Source: Saccoglossus kowalevskii (taxonomy: Eukaryota > Hemichordata > Enteropneusta > Harrimaniidae). Taken from it: a stretch of 21,518 bases of DNA. Position numbers and translations under genes: made by a program. Below, in pieces: positions 9,438 through 20,100 of the stretch. The stretch lies in assembly GCF_000003605.2 (NCBI RefSeq), contig NW_003142304.1:196522-218039 (forward strand), read 5' to 3'. Position 1 is the first letter of the stretch, and each line of letters opens with the position of its first letter. The notes beneath the pieces were generated by a model. It saw nothing but the letters and a program-made list of their open reading frames with translations. It did no database searches and had not been told where the DNA came from.

Positions 9438-9920
9438 AAATGAATTCTTCAGTATACATTTCATTGATAGAATCATGTATAGTTAACATCGAGTTAGGTG
9501 GTCAACTAACTGACATAACATTGAAGGTAAAGTTGTCGGTTGTTGAAATCATAATTCTTTCATTGATGCTAGCATACATACTTAACATTGAGTTAAGTAG
9601 TCAAGTAACTCACGCGAGAACAGGTTAATTAAATGAATTCTTCGCCGGGTTCTTGAACTTATAATTCTTTCATTGATGGAATTATGTATGTTAACAACGA
9701 GTTAGGTGGGCAACTAACTCACGCAAGAACTGAATAAATAAATTAGATCTTCGGGTCTAAAATCATAATTCTGTCATTAATATAATCATGTATAGGTAAC
9801 ATCGAGTTAGGTGGACAACTAACTCACACAAGAACAGAATAGATAAATGTACTCTTCGGGTCTAAATATCCTAATTTTATCATTGATACAATCATGTATA
9901 GTTAACATCGAGTTAGGTGG
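9438..9920. repeat. Minisatellite, unit about 105 bp, five copies
   Basis: Units begin with CATTGATA-like sequence at 9462, 9561, 9671, 9775 and 9881, with spacings of 99-110 bp. The first is preceded by a partial unit and the last is cut short. Each carries ATCATGTATAGTTAACATCG-like sequence followed by GAGTTAG-gtggtcaa-CTAACTC, a 7-bp perfect hairpin with an 8-base loop, then ACTCTTCGGGTCTAAA-like spacer. Copies 3 and 4 are most alike. No coding frame runs through the array. Confidence 0.85.
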
Positions 9921-10197
9921 TTACGGTAGCAAGAAAGTCCTTTTGCTCGGAAAAAGTTGATGGCTATAACCTGACCAATAACGGCCAAAACCTGTGTGCA
10001 GAAAGTGCTGGTTGCTGAATAACAGTAAGTAGCACAGTGTCTCATCGTCAGTTCGTTTTTTCTCGTCGAGAAGAATGTCTCGTGATGTGTTCGCGTTGAT
10101 TGTTATCTCGGAAATGGCATACCGAAATAAATAGTAATTAATATAATACTAGTAGTAAATCTTCCAATTAACGTTAAATACAATGGTGTTTGGGTGG

Positions 10198-10369
10198 CTT
10201 AGCCTGAGCTAAGCCTTCACACACACTTCGTTAGGAGCTAAGGATCTGGAGCTGGTCTTATAAACGGGTCAGATTTAATTCGTACTTGGCGTTTCTTAGC
10301 CCGTGCTAAGCGTTCACACACGTTTTCTTAACACGGGCTAAGGTATTTGACCTCTTGTGTGTGAACGCT
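10198..10369. repeat. Element with two direct units and interleaved inverted repeats
   Basis: Two related units, 10198-10243 and 10295-10343, each start CTTAGCC and end CTAAGG. In the second, CTTAGCCCGTG (10295-10305) pairs perfectly with CACGGGCTAAG (10332-10342). Between these arms lies AGCGTTCACACAC (10309-10321), which pairs perfectly with GTGTGTGAACGCT (10357-10369) outside them. The two stems interleave, so they are mutually exclusive as plain hairpins, or could form a pseudoknot. The GTTCACACAC and TTAGCC words also occur near 7103-7130 inside the Harbinger-like unit, hinting at kinship. It is probably a small transposon remnant. Confidence 0.6.
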
Positions 10370-11329
10370 ACTATAAAACAATCTGATAGCATTATTCTCC
10401 AAGTTGCTATAACAACAAATACTATATATGTATGTCATGAAGTACTATAAATGGGAGTTTTGTTTTTCTAGTTATTGTTTCCATCAGTTTCAAAATGATA
10501 ACTTCCACGCGCGGATTCAGGGGAGGCGCGCCAGCCCCCTTCAGCCCGCAAAAAAAATGACAAATCAACTGACAAACCCATCCCACGTCAATAGGAGCGC
10601 GCTCCTTACCGAATGTCCGCCAGTGGCTTCTTCACAATTGTCATGTGAGGCCAAAACCATTTTTCTGTCAGCGTTTCACAATATACCGCAGCATCCGCTT
10701 ACAAAATCCAACATCTTTCTTTACTTTTTTTTATATTCTTCAATATTTCTGGAAATGAACCCTAATTTTGGGTCCAACATACAAAATTTAAATCAATTTT
10801 CAGTTTTTACCCCAAAAAAATGGCTATTTTTGGCCTAATCTTCTGATGGAAAGTGATTTGCTGTTTACGATTGACTTTTGACTTTAACTGAAAACGACAA
10901 GAACTAAATCACTTAGTTTGAGAGTATGTGTTGAATTAAATGAGTTATTTTATCATTATATTACGTGAAATGTATTGTTTACCTAATAGAAATTATCGCT
11001 TTCTATCCAACTTCAACGGGAAATCCATTGCTCATATCTTGACAATTTCCCGAGAGCTGTATATTATTTGAAACTGGTGCGTTTTTGTGACTTGGCCATC
11101 GTTTCCGTGACAATTTACTGAAACTCCAAGGCTAGCGGCCATGCGTAATGTATTGCATGTTTAGTTAGTAAGGTCGGAGTAGTATCATTGGCTAAATTTT
11201 GAGATTTAATTAGGTTGCCATGAGAAACTAGCTCGGGCATGTTGTACTAGTTTGGCAATGTGAGCAATGACACTTGGGCCGACCATTGTATTTATTGCCT
11301 TTTGTGCCCACGTTAGTTAATGTTTTACT
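10370..11329. other. Non-coding DNA with a GC-rich transposon-like fragment
   Basis: At about 10507-10550 a G/C-rich segment (GGATTCAGGGGAGGCGCGCC, then pyrimidine-rich sequence and poly-A) resembles degraded transposon ends seen in many invertebrate genomes; this is a resemblance, not a match I can verify. AGGAGCGCGCTCCT (10593-10606) is a perfect 14-bp palindrome. A 136-codon frame at 10428-10838 runs through this material and is not believed. Beyond 10850 nothing is visible until the gene start. Confidence 0.4.
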
Positions 11330-11493
11330 AGCCATGATACGTTGAGAGCAGCGCAGCGTATGTAAACACATATTCTTTATTCTGCTTGTCTTTTGCACGC
11401 TGCTTGTGCCAGATACTCAACCACCGATTGGATCTCTGTTGCCTGCCAGCTGAACAAGCCACACCACGATACACAGGCGCGTTCTCCGACAAG
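11330..11493 (+). promoter_or_regulatory. Probable 5' UTR / promoter-proximal region of the gene
   Basis: Sequence before the start codon becomes richer in CpG (about ten CpG between 11470 and 11560), as at many animal gene starts. No TATA box is evident. Two polypyrimidine-CAG sites (CAG ending at 11412 and at 11449) could be splice acceptors joining an upstream non-coding exon; if not, the transcript starts in this stretch. A start-stop pair ATGTAA occurs at 11360-11365 and would be a minimal upstream open frame if transcribed. The exact transcription start cannot be placed. Confidence 0.3.
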
Positions 11494-11501
11494 ATGGCGT
11501 C
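11491..11501 (+). promoter_or_regulatory. YY1-like AAGATGGCG motif over the start codon
   Basis: AAGATGGCGTC overlaps the ATG and matches the known YY1 consensus AAnATGGCGGC with one difference. YY1 sites spanning the start codon or early 5' UTR are an established feature of animal promoters. The motif also doubles as a strong Kozak context (A at -3, G at +4). ATGGCG words occur elsewhere in the window without a gene, so the motif alone proves little. Confidence 0.35.
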
Positions 11502-11691
11502 CTCCAACCCCGGGGACGCTGTCGGACTACATAACAACATTGGCGGGGACGAATGTAGCACTCTAGAGGACTACAAATCAGAGCTTTTGGCAATGATTAG
11601 GCAAGGTGATAAGAACAGAATCGAACATTTACTGGCTGCAATACAACGTGATGGGTACATGGACCGAGTATGCCGCACAGATTTATCCACG
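11494..11691 (+). CDS. First coding exon (66 codons) of an unrecognised gene
   Basis: The ATG has an excellent Kozak context and the frame stays open to a consensus donor, ACG|GTGAGT, with GT at 11692-11693, giving a phase-0 exon. The first 23 residues (MASSNPGDAVGLHNNIGGDE...) look disordered and start with a typical MASS opening. From about residue 25 the sequence becomes helical and charged: EDYKSELLAMIRQGDKNR then IEHLLAAIQRDGY, then MDRVCRTDLST at the splice site. The LLAMIRQGDKNRIEHLL pattern resembles the first helix pair of ankyrin-type solenoids (LL-x-AI-x-x-GD-x-x-x-V-x-x-LL), but one repeat start is weak evidence. Codon use is G/C-richer than the surroundings. No signal peptide is present, so a cytosolic or nuclear protein is likely. 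I do not recognise the gene. Confidence 0.75.
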
Positions 11692-12710
11692 GTGAGTCTC
11701 TCTATGTCATTTAAAACTCTGTCATAAGTGCCGAGTTTACACACACACACTTCGCATTCAATACACCTGTTACTCCATACATGCTTCTACTATATTAACT
11801 CCAATCATTCGATTCATTGTGGCCGAGGACAAAAGTTTTATAAAATCACGGCAGTGGTTTGATTGTTGGGTATTCACCATGTTAAGCAGGTATTTCTATC
11901 CGATTTAAGTCAATACATGCAATACTCCGCCAACTGATAAATCATTGATCAGTATGCACAGGTCCACTCCAATTTTACGGGCTTAAATATTTTCAAAACA
12001 GAACACGGTTGCTAACTCGACAGAGAAGTGTCTTCTGAAGAAAAAAATTGCGTTTGTTTACGATAACCGAATGGATCGCGTCAGTGGATCACGGGCGTTT
12101 CAGTGCACATACCATCAAATGACTTGACATGTTTATCGATCGGTAGACAAACTAGCCGTCATTATGGTCAATCACCAGCTATTGTTTGCTCGGAAGTTTT
12201 TTTTTTCAACATTTACTGAGACAATGCCTCATTGTTGGTTTCAGCAATATTTTTTAATATTTCCTAAACATACAAATCTATCATTCCTTCTAGTTTCGGC
12301 GGTGGTATTAAAATAAAAAAAAATATGGCGTTTAATTATGACCGAATTTAATTATACTCCACCGCTTTGAGCTTTATAACTCATAATATCTACTGGTAAT
12401 TAAAATAAATCAGATGTAGCAAAAGTCACTATGTCACATAACTCAATTAATGTGAAATAAATTGCGAGGCAGAAGAACATTTAATTAAGTTATACATGAC
12501 AGTCGTTGCGCGGAATAAATTAACAAAAATATAATCATTTAGTTCCATTAACGCGGATGTCGACAACACTGCCATTTAATCAACGCAATAACCAAACACT
12601 GGGCACTTTTGCTTGCTGCTGCCTAAATATAGATTTTATCAATCGATTCAATGGCTGTTTTTGCTGTTCAACAACTACGCAACTTACGAGAGTCACTTCG
12701 GAATGTGAAT

Positions 12711-12745
12711 ATTGCGCAATTGCGCCTGCGCAATTCATGCGCAGT
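12711..12745. repeat. Cluster of GCGC palindromes (NRF-1-like)
   Basis: GCGCAATTGCGC (12714-12725) is a perfect 12-bp palindrome, followed by TGCGCAATTCATGCGCAG with further TGCGCA half-sites. Repeated TGCGCA/GCGCA words resemble NRF-1 binding half-sites. In this A/T-rich context the cluster stands out and could be an intronic regulatory element; function is not shown. Confidence 0.4.
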
Positions 12746-14347
12746 AGCAACCATGTCGCGTACGTGATTATGATTATGCTTGACAATAATATTAATGGTT
12801 TTACTTAATTAATGTATTTCTATCACCTTTTGTGTTGATGTGGCCTTCATACAGATAAAAACAGTTTAATAACACAATCCGACGCTGCGCTGTCTCGTTT
12901 ATTTTTGTCACGTCCAGGCAGGACAATTACTATGTCTATTTTCATTGAAGGATCGGTGTAAATACAGGACCATTGTAACGGGCGCGTTTGAAAGGAACTC
13001 CCCATGTCGTGTTAGTGAACCTAGACTAAATAAAACGTCTTTCCATGTTGCGTGTGTTTACTCTCGCGCCATAAAATTTTACGAATTTGTTTTTTCCGAA
13101 ATGTTGCATTCAATGGCCGCGAAGGTTTGTTTACTAGTAGTTTGATTCTATTATGATGTCGTCTGCGAGTGAAATCTAGGCAAATGGTGGTTTGTCAAAC
13201 TTGTATTCCTTTTTTGTGCACTCGTTTTCATGTTGCCATGGGAAGCGTTAAGTATATACTTTAGCCTTTTGTTTGGTTTGCTGGTGGACCAGTGCTAGTA
13301 TTTCCTCTAGTTAGACGTTTTGGCTTTTCTTATACCAGATGATGTACCATTTCATGAAAGGTATTGCGAATAGATCACGTGATTTTTTTCTTCTGAAATC
13401 ATTTTTCTGTTTCTAAACCTCGACAGAAAGAATAGACTGTCCTTCACCGGTGAGAAACCATGGTAACGCATGTTTTAAAATGCCTGACTCCACCATGTCC
13501 GTAATGTGCTGTAGCGATTATGTATTTTTTTCGGATTTCAACAAGTGGAACAGTTTTCGTGTTTTGGGGGTACGATATTTTATGGCTGGTTTTAATTTGT
13601 GAAGGACGAGCTCCTTCTATAACAGTGTTGTGTACCAATATGTTACGGATGACACGAAAAAAAAAAAAGTTTTAAACAACAATGGTTCTCGTATGGGGAA
13701 CATAGTTCAAGTGTTGTTCGGCGCTCTCCAGAATTATCATGTAATTTTAGAACCTCGGTTACTGTCAAACGCAAACTTTCAAGTGTAACAATCCGTTAAA
13801 TAATTCCCTATTAGCCCAATATTTATGTTTCCGGTTACCCATAATACAATGCGATAACAGTGCGGAAAACTTCCGTGTCAAAAAAACAGTGCATTTCTGT
13901 CCAGCATACTGAGATTTCAACTTTTGTATAGTTTAAAAATGTCCTGGATGGCAAGACAATGCGGACAATACTTGAGAATTGTGCCCTATATTTTACCTGT
14001 AAAATCATTCTCTGAAATTTCACATTTTTATAATTGAGTTCATTTGAATCAGACGACAACATCTCAGGAATCCTTCCGCTGAAATCGCTGAAGTCTTATT
14101 TTGACCTGTATACCGCGGGTGAATCTCACACATACAGAATATCTAGACCAATGTCTTCCTTATTTATTCCTTAAGTCATATATTCCCTGAAGTCGATGTA
14201 TATATTCTTAGAAAGTCACCTCTTTACATTTTACAAACTACTTCAGTGTTCCGCAACAATACGTGCGGTACGAGAATTGACAAAATATCCCCCTGGTCGT
14301 TGAACAAACTTTAACGACTAGCAAACAAACAAGTAGTTTAGAACTTC

Positions 14348-14437
14348 GCGACAGTTGGACGTCACAGTTGCGACAGTTGGACTTGATGTGGAACACATGT
14401 TTTGGTCTGTGACTGTCGATGGCGCGCCATCACGTGA
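14348..14437. repeat. Direct repeat plus palindrome and E-box cluster
   Basis: GCGACAGTTGGAC occurs twice (14348-14360 and 14370-14382), 22 bp apart. GATGGCGCGCCATC (14418-14431) is a perfect 14-bp palindrome and overlaps TCACGTGA (14430-14437), a palindromic CACGTG E-box of the MYC/USF/MITF type. The dense symmetric motifs in otherwise plain DNA suggest a candidate intronic control element. Confidence 0.45.
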
Positions 14438-15178
14438 CATCGCAGTATCCATGGAGACGCGTTAATAGCAAATCGTCCTTGTGAGCACGTTATTGACCCA
14501 GTGTCACATTTATTTTTATTTATGAATTATTTGTTTATGAAATCACTAAATCATATAAAACAGACTACACAGCTGTGCTAATTCTGTGTAGGATATTTAC
14601 CAAAGGTAACACGCTGAGAAAACCCTTACTATTTGGTAAAAGTTTGGTCAAAGTGTGTAGAAAACCTTTCCATGCAAATTGGTTTCCATCATCTCGCAGA
14701 CCAACATTGGTCCCTCTCAGTCAAGAATTTTTTTTAAAAATGGCGGAATTACAGTGTTGATTCAATTCGAAGTTGATAATTACGGATACGCCATTTATAC
14801 GGGATTGTAAAACAACTAAAATAGTCTATAGTAGCCTTGGAATGTGTGCCTGGTCGAGAATTATTCACCGTCGTCGTTTTGTCATAAACCTGCCCACTTC
14901 ATGGGATGGTTTACGGTGTGTTTGCACGCCAGATATACGCGATATAGTTACATTAATTACGACAAAAAGTATCTAAAGTTATGATTATTCGGTTAATTGT
15001 CCCAAAGATTATATCGAAGTGAATTAGTCCGAATCGTTATGTAATTGGTTGTAATTATCACGTGACGTGTACAGCGTAAATGCCACACAATGTATTTTTT
15101 TGTTTAATGCCATTGTTGACCTTTCACATTTACCTGAATGACAGAAAGTTACACGACAGCCTCACTACTGTACGCTTC

Positions 15179-15420
15179 GCACTGCACTGTACTGCACTGC
15201 ACTGCACTGCACTGCACTGCACTGCACTGCACTGCACTGCACTCATACACTGAACTGCACTGGACTGCACTACACTGCACTGCACTGTACTGTACTGCAC
15301 TGCACTACACTGAACTGCACTGGACTGCACTACACTGCACTGCACTGTACTGCATTGCACTGCACTACACTGAACTGAACTGGACTGCACTACACTGCAC
15401 TGCACTGGACTGCACTACAC
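15179..15420. repeat. CACTG pentamer microsatellite with 60-bp higher-order unit
   Basis: The array is built of CACTG-type pentamers (CACTG, TACTG, GACTG, AACTG variants). From 15241 the variants recur in a fixed order with a period of exactly 60 bp (12 pentamers): 15241-15300, 15301-15360 and 15361-15420, each containing ACTGAACTG(C/A)ACTGGACTG. The earlier part (15185-15242) is a uniform CTGCA run. Frames open across it on both strands only because the pentamer lacks stops; they are not genes. Confidence 0.95.
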
Positions 15421-16945
15421 AAAGTACACAAAGTACATACTGTTGTGCACTATTAATTCAAATTACATTACTGGTACGTACTATTAGTGCAAAGTACATT
15501 ACTGGTACGTACTATTAATTCAAAGTACATTACTGTTATGTACTGTTAATTTACATTACATTACTGTTATGTACTATTAGTTCAAAGTACATTACTGGTA
15601 CGTACTATTAATCCAAAGTACATTACTAGTACGTACTATTAATCCAAAGTACACACTGTTATGTACTAATAATTCAAATTACATTACTGTTATGTACTGT
15701 TAATTTAAATTACATTACTGGTATGTACTATTAATTCAAAGTACATTACTAGTACGTACTAATAATTCAAAGTACATTACTGTTATGTACTATTAATTCA
15801 AAGTACATTACTGGTATGTACTATTAGTTCAAAGTACATTACTGGTACGTACTATTAATTCAAAGTACATTACTGTAGTACTATTGATTCAAAGTACATT
15901 ACTGTTATGTACTATTAATTCAAAGTACATTACTGTTATGTACTATTAATTCAAATTACATTACTGTTATGTAATATTAATTCAAATTACATTACTGGTA
16001 CGTACTATTAATTCAAAGTACTTATTGTTATGTACTATCGATTAAAATCACATTACTCTTATGTACTATTAATTCAAATTACATTACTGGTACGTACTAT
16101 TAGTGCAAAGTACATACTGTTATGTACTATTAGTTCAAAGTACATTACTGGTACGTACTATTAATTCAAAGTACATTACTGTTATGTACTATTGATTCAA
16201 AGTACATTACTGTTATGTACTATTAATTCAAAGTACATTACTGTTATGTACTATTAATTCAAATTACATTACTGTTATGTAATATTAATTCAAATTACAT
16301 TACTGGTACGTACTATTAATTCAAAGTACTTATTGTTATGTACTATCGATTAAAATCACATTACTCTTATGTACTATTAATTCAAATTACATTACTGGTA
16401 CGTACTATTAGTGCAAAGTACATACTGTTATGTACTATTAATTCAAAGTACATTACAGGTACGTACTATTAATTCAAAGTACATTACTGGTATGTACTAT
16501 TAGTTCAAGTACATTACTAGTACATACTATTAATTCAAAGTACATTACTGGTATGTACTATTAGTTCAAAGTACATTACTGGTACATACTATTAATTCAA
16601 AGTACATTACTGGTATGTACTATTAGTTCAAAGTACATTACAGGTACGTACTATTAATTCAAAGTACATTACTGTTATGTACTATTAATTCAAATTACAT
16701 TACTGGTATGTACTATTAGTTCAAAGTACATTACAGGTACGTACTATTAATTCAAAGTACATTACTGTTATGTACTATTAATTCAAATTACATTACTGTT
16801 ATGTACAATTAGTTCAAAGTGCATTACTGGTACGTACTATTAATTCAAATTACATTACTGGTATGTAATATTAGTTCAAAGTACATTACTGGTACATACT
16901 ATTAATTCAAAGTGCATTACTGGTACGTACAATTAATTCAAAGTG
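15421..16945. repeat. 31-bp satellite array, roughly 49 units
   Basis: The unit starts ATTCAAAGTACATTACTGGT and ends with a GTACTATTA-type segment. Successive GTACTATTA words lie 31 bp apart (for example 15601 and 15632). Two main subtypes alternate irregularly, GGTACGTACT and GTTATGTACT, plus CAAATTACATT versus CAAAGTACATT variants and some 29-bp units (CATACTG). Each unit contains AGTAC and GTACT words that could pair. The array starts directly at the end of the CACTG array and fades out after 16930 (AATTCAAAGTGTGTG). No coding capacity. Confidence 0.95.
15821..16434. repeat. Higher-order duplication of about 307 bp within the satellite
   Basis: Two adjacent blocks of about ten 31-bp units, near 15821-16126 and 16127-16434, share the same order of variants. 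These include a rare unit with TACTATCGATTAAAATCACA and a following CTCTTATGTACT, at 16021 onward and again at 16329 onward. The offset is 306 bp before and 308 bp after a 2-bp deletion in the first block. This shows a recent tandem duplication of a multi-unit block. Confidence 0.8.
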
Positions 16946-17063
16946 TGTGTATACAGTTAATTCAACAAACGCATACCGTGAGAACAACTTTACTGAAATT
17001 ATTAAACTGGTGTATCTGGCTTATTTCAACTTTCTAATACCGAGCCATTTTCAGATCTAGTGT
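16946..17063. other. Short flank between satellites
   Basis: A degraded satellite unit (AGTTAATTCAAC, near 16957) trails off into ordinary A/T-rich DNA. Confidence 0.4.
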
Positions 17064-17138
17064 TTATTGATCTATCGATTATTGCTTTATTGTTTATTGC
17101 TCTATTGTTTATTGCGTTATTGTTTATTGGTTCTTTAT
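17064..17138. repeat. 15-bp minisatellite, five units
   Basis: Units of the form TTATTGCTTTATTGT repeat at a 15-bp period (17064, 17079, 17094, 17109, 17124). The middle three are nearly identical; the outer two are diverged. On the minus strand this reads as a five-residue N-N-x-A-I repeat in a short frame, which is a by-product of the repeat and not a gene. Confidence 0.8.
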
Positions 17139-20100
17139 AGTCAGGATAAACACGACATAGATTGATTATTATTATTAATCCTTTCACACAATTTAAAGGG
17201 GGGGAAACAATAAGAATTGTGCAACTACTGCTGTATTTCATAAGCAGAGCTATAATTTAAAACGACCACGTGGAAGTCAGTACTTACATATTTGGTGAAT
17301 AGGCCGTCCTTACGTTTTCACTAACAAATGATGCTAATTTAAGAAACATTTAAAAAAAATGTTATTTGTTTATTCCACTGTTTTTTAGTTTCACACTTCA
17401 TCTCTGATTTCTTAACATTCAACAGGTGGCGGTGGCCGCATATTATTTCCATTACAAATTCCGGGGAGGGGCCTGATCTTAGAGGTTATTTGCACAGATT
17501 TTTTTTTTAAAAGAATTTATAGGAACAAAAATACAGAAAAAACAACAACACGCATTTGATATATGATAACAAAATCAACATTTCACAGCAACTTGCATTC
17601 TCAAAAAAAACTCTTACTCAAAACCAGTGAAGGGAAACAACTATTCAAATGGTCAACCTCTAATGTTCACAAATTATAACTCTTGACCTTAACTCGATGA
17701 CCTCGTCCGTGTTCTTTTTATTCAGGCGTGAGTCATGTGATCGTATGAGGTAGACAGATGACCTGTACATGAACAGTTCCGCCTATTGTTAAACGATGTA
17801 AACAGAGTATTTTTCGCAAAGCGTTGTTACATTTCAAAAGACGGAGAAAAATACTACTTAATAAAGCTCTTTGTCATAGCCTGGGCACGAATTCTCTTTG
17901 ATAAGTACTTAAAAGCGCTTTATATTGTACTGGTGAACTTTTCAGTGACCCCTGTGTTCCCTTGTTCGTAAAGGACACGATCTACTCGGCAACACTTTTC
18001 TTGTGAGATTTCATATTGGCGTGTGAATGCATTATGCCCACTCCCCTTGGAGTTAACTAACCGCTGCCCGTGGGCTACATGCTGCAGTAAAGCCTTGCAA
18101 AATCGTTGAAGCGACAGTCAGCGTTATAGGGCTGGCAATCGGGGGTAAGTGCCGGAATTGTTGAAAAATATTATGTATATATCACATGTCTGTTTAAGTG
18201 AAAACGTAACAAATACATTACTTTCAGCGCTAGCTCATATACGATTTCGTTTTTGTCACTTCCGTATAGTGACATGTTACTAACCAATAACAGTGTATTG
18301 CTATGCAGTTATTCGGCGCCGAGGCAATACTCTCCTAGTAGTAACGACACAGATTGGAGATTTATTCATTCGAGAATGGAAGCAGTGGTTCGTAAAGTTA
18401 TGGCATTTGTTCAAGTTACAGTAACGTCATTGGCCCATCTAGAGGAAAACGTGAAGAACACTTATGCAGTTATTTTCGTTTAAACTTCTCCAGCTGGATG
18501 GGGACGGATACAACCTATTTATATTAACTAATGTTGCGATCGACAATAACAATGATGGAATTCTAATTCGATCCATTTTCTCTTGGTCACCTAATTAGTT
18601 TGAGTTTGTCAGTGCATATGATAGAACTCTGAAAATTACTTGATTTGTAGTATTTATTAGCACAGCATTGCATTTGGATTTCTAGTCGTCACCATGACTT
18701 TCAGTAACGCACCCAGCATATTGAAGGAGGTAGCCATCTTACTCCCATCATGCATCATTTTGAAACTTTGTTTTATAATTGTGACGTCATAAGCATGCAC
18801 GATGTTATCATAGCCACTATCACAGTCAATGCGCGTCCTTAAATCCCCCTATTGTTTATATAAGTGCCAGATTACCCAGATGAGAAGCAAGGTCATTCAT
18901 GCATGCGGGGATTCATCGCGACTAATAAATAGTCTTTCCTTAAAATATGAATATTCACTTTTACGCTTTAAGATCACATACTAAGAGGCGTCCTCACATA
19001 AAATAATTGTAGTAGCGCATATTTTTGCTTCTGATCAGCTAAAGATTAGAAAAACAAAACTATTGACAGTTTTTTTATCGGTTGCAACTAAAATAAAACA
19101 ACCTCTGGCAGCAAATTGTAATCGGCTTTCAGTAAGATTTATCGGAACACAAAAAACACCTCTCACCACAGTCTCCACATAGTCCTTATAATTTGAATTT
19201 AAACGAGTGTCATTTTCGTGCATTATGTCCGTTCTTAGTTATTTTCCAGACTTGTACGTTCCACCGTGACGTGTAATATATAACACTTCTCCCCCGTTCT
19301 TCACCAAGCTTATCCAGTTGATGAAATCACTTGACACTGTAATTTTAAATCAATTGTCCGCTTATGTGTTTCATGCCCTGGAGGTTAGAAGTGGGGATTT
19401 CAGACTAATGGTGTGTATGTAATATTTCATTCTCTATCCAGACTATTTCCAATATATGCTGTGTTTATTTGTGCATTTTTCGTCGTGAGCCAGTGGCCTC
19501 GGATTAGTCAAAAATATCCCAGTATATGAGGATAACGTAGCCATGTACGTATAATTCACCAATAATATGGCGGATATGCGAGTCGGCGCGATAACGTTGT
19601 AGAGGGCCGGGGCACGTTAAAATACATTTACAGTATTTGTATCATTGTGTGCAATTGTTTAAAAGTATAAATCACTGTTTCATATCTATAGACTAAAATT
19701 AAACTAATTAATTTTATCAACATCTACTTTTTGCCAGGCGTACTCACAGATGCATAAAAGTCGACAACATCTGATTTGGAATTTTTAACTATAAATTACG
19801 CGACTTAAACCTGTCTGACAACGACGATGCTCAGTTCGGATATTATCACTTTGTATACTACATTTTATTAACACAAATCAGCGAGAAGGTTTATAATCTG
19901 TTGATGAACATGGACAATGATATCACTTATTGACTGTTCAGATTGATTTCAAATTGAACAAACTTTTCAGGATGATCGTGCTTGTGGGATTTTTATTTAT
20001 TATCACCATGGTCATCGCGGTCGATATTGTTCCAACAAACAAGCTTCTATTGTAATGCTAGTCTTATCTATGGCATTGCCACGGCGTCAAGGAATTTCAT

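Larger units (their letters stand above)
11692..15178 (+). other. Presumed start of intron 1, non-coding
   Basis: Sequence after the GTGAGT donor turns A/T-rich immediately, and no later frame pairs a credible acceptor with protein-like composition. Open frames at 12557-12808, 12945-13145, 13444-13638, 13835-14062, 14575-14760 and 14773-14976 look random. Two G/C-rich palindrome clusters inside it are listed separately. That the whole span is intron is inference from the donor. Confidence 0.5.

Noticed and set aside
9438-9920. CRISPR-like spaced repeats
   Set aside because: The spacers between the conserved blocks are themselves related, so this is an ordinary minisatellite.
10428-10838. 136-codon plus-strand open frame
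   Set aside because: It runs through a G/C-rich transposon-like fragment and low-complexity A/T tracts, and shows no domain.
15130-15518. Long open frames on both strands with Leu-His-Cys-Thr-Ala or Ser-Ala-Val-Gln-Cys repeats
   Set aside because: They are translations of the CACTG pentamer array, which lacks stops in these frames on both strands.
15421-16945. CRISPR-like array
   Set aside because: Units are head-to-tail 31-bp satellite repeats without unique spacers, in a eukaryotic context.
18088-18150. Possible second exon ending in a strong GGGTAAGT donor
   Set aside because: The nearest good acceptor (CTGCAG before 18088) puts a TAA at the first codon if joined in phase 0 to the exon at 11494, and the only long open frame needs a different phase.
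18274-18483. 69-codon frame from an ATG (MLLTNNSVLL...)
   Set aside because: No homology, no clear Kozak strength, no splice or polyadenylation context; it may be chance in a region without other gene signals.
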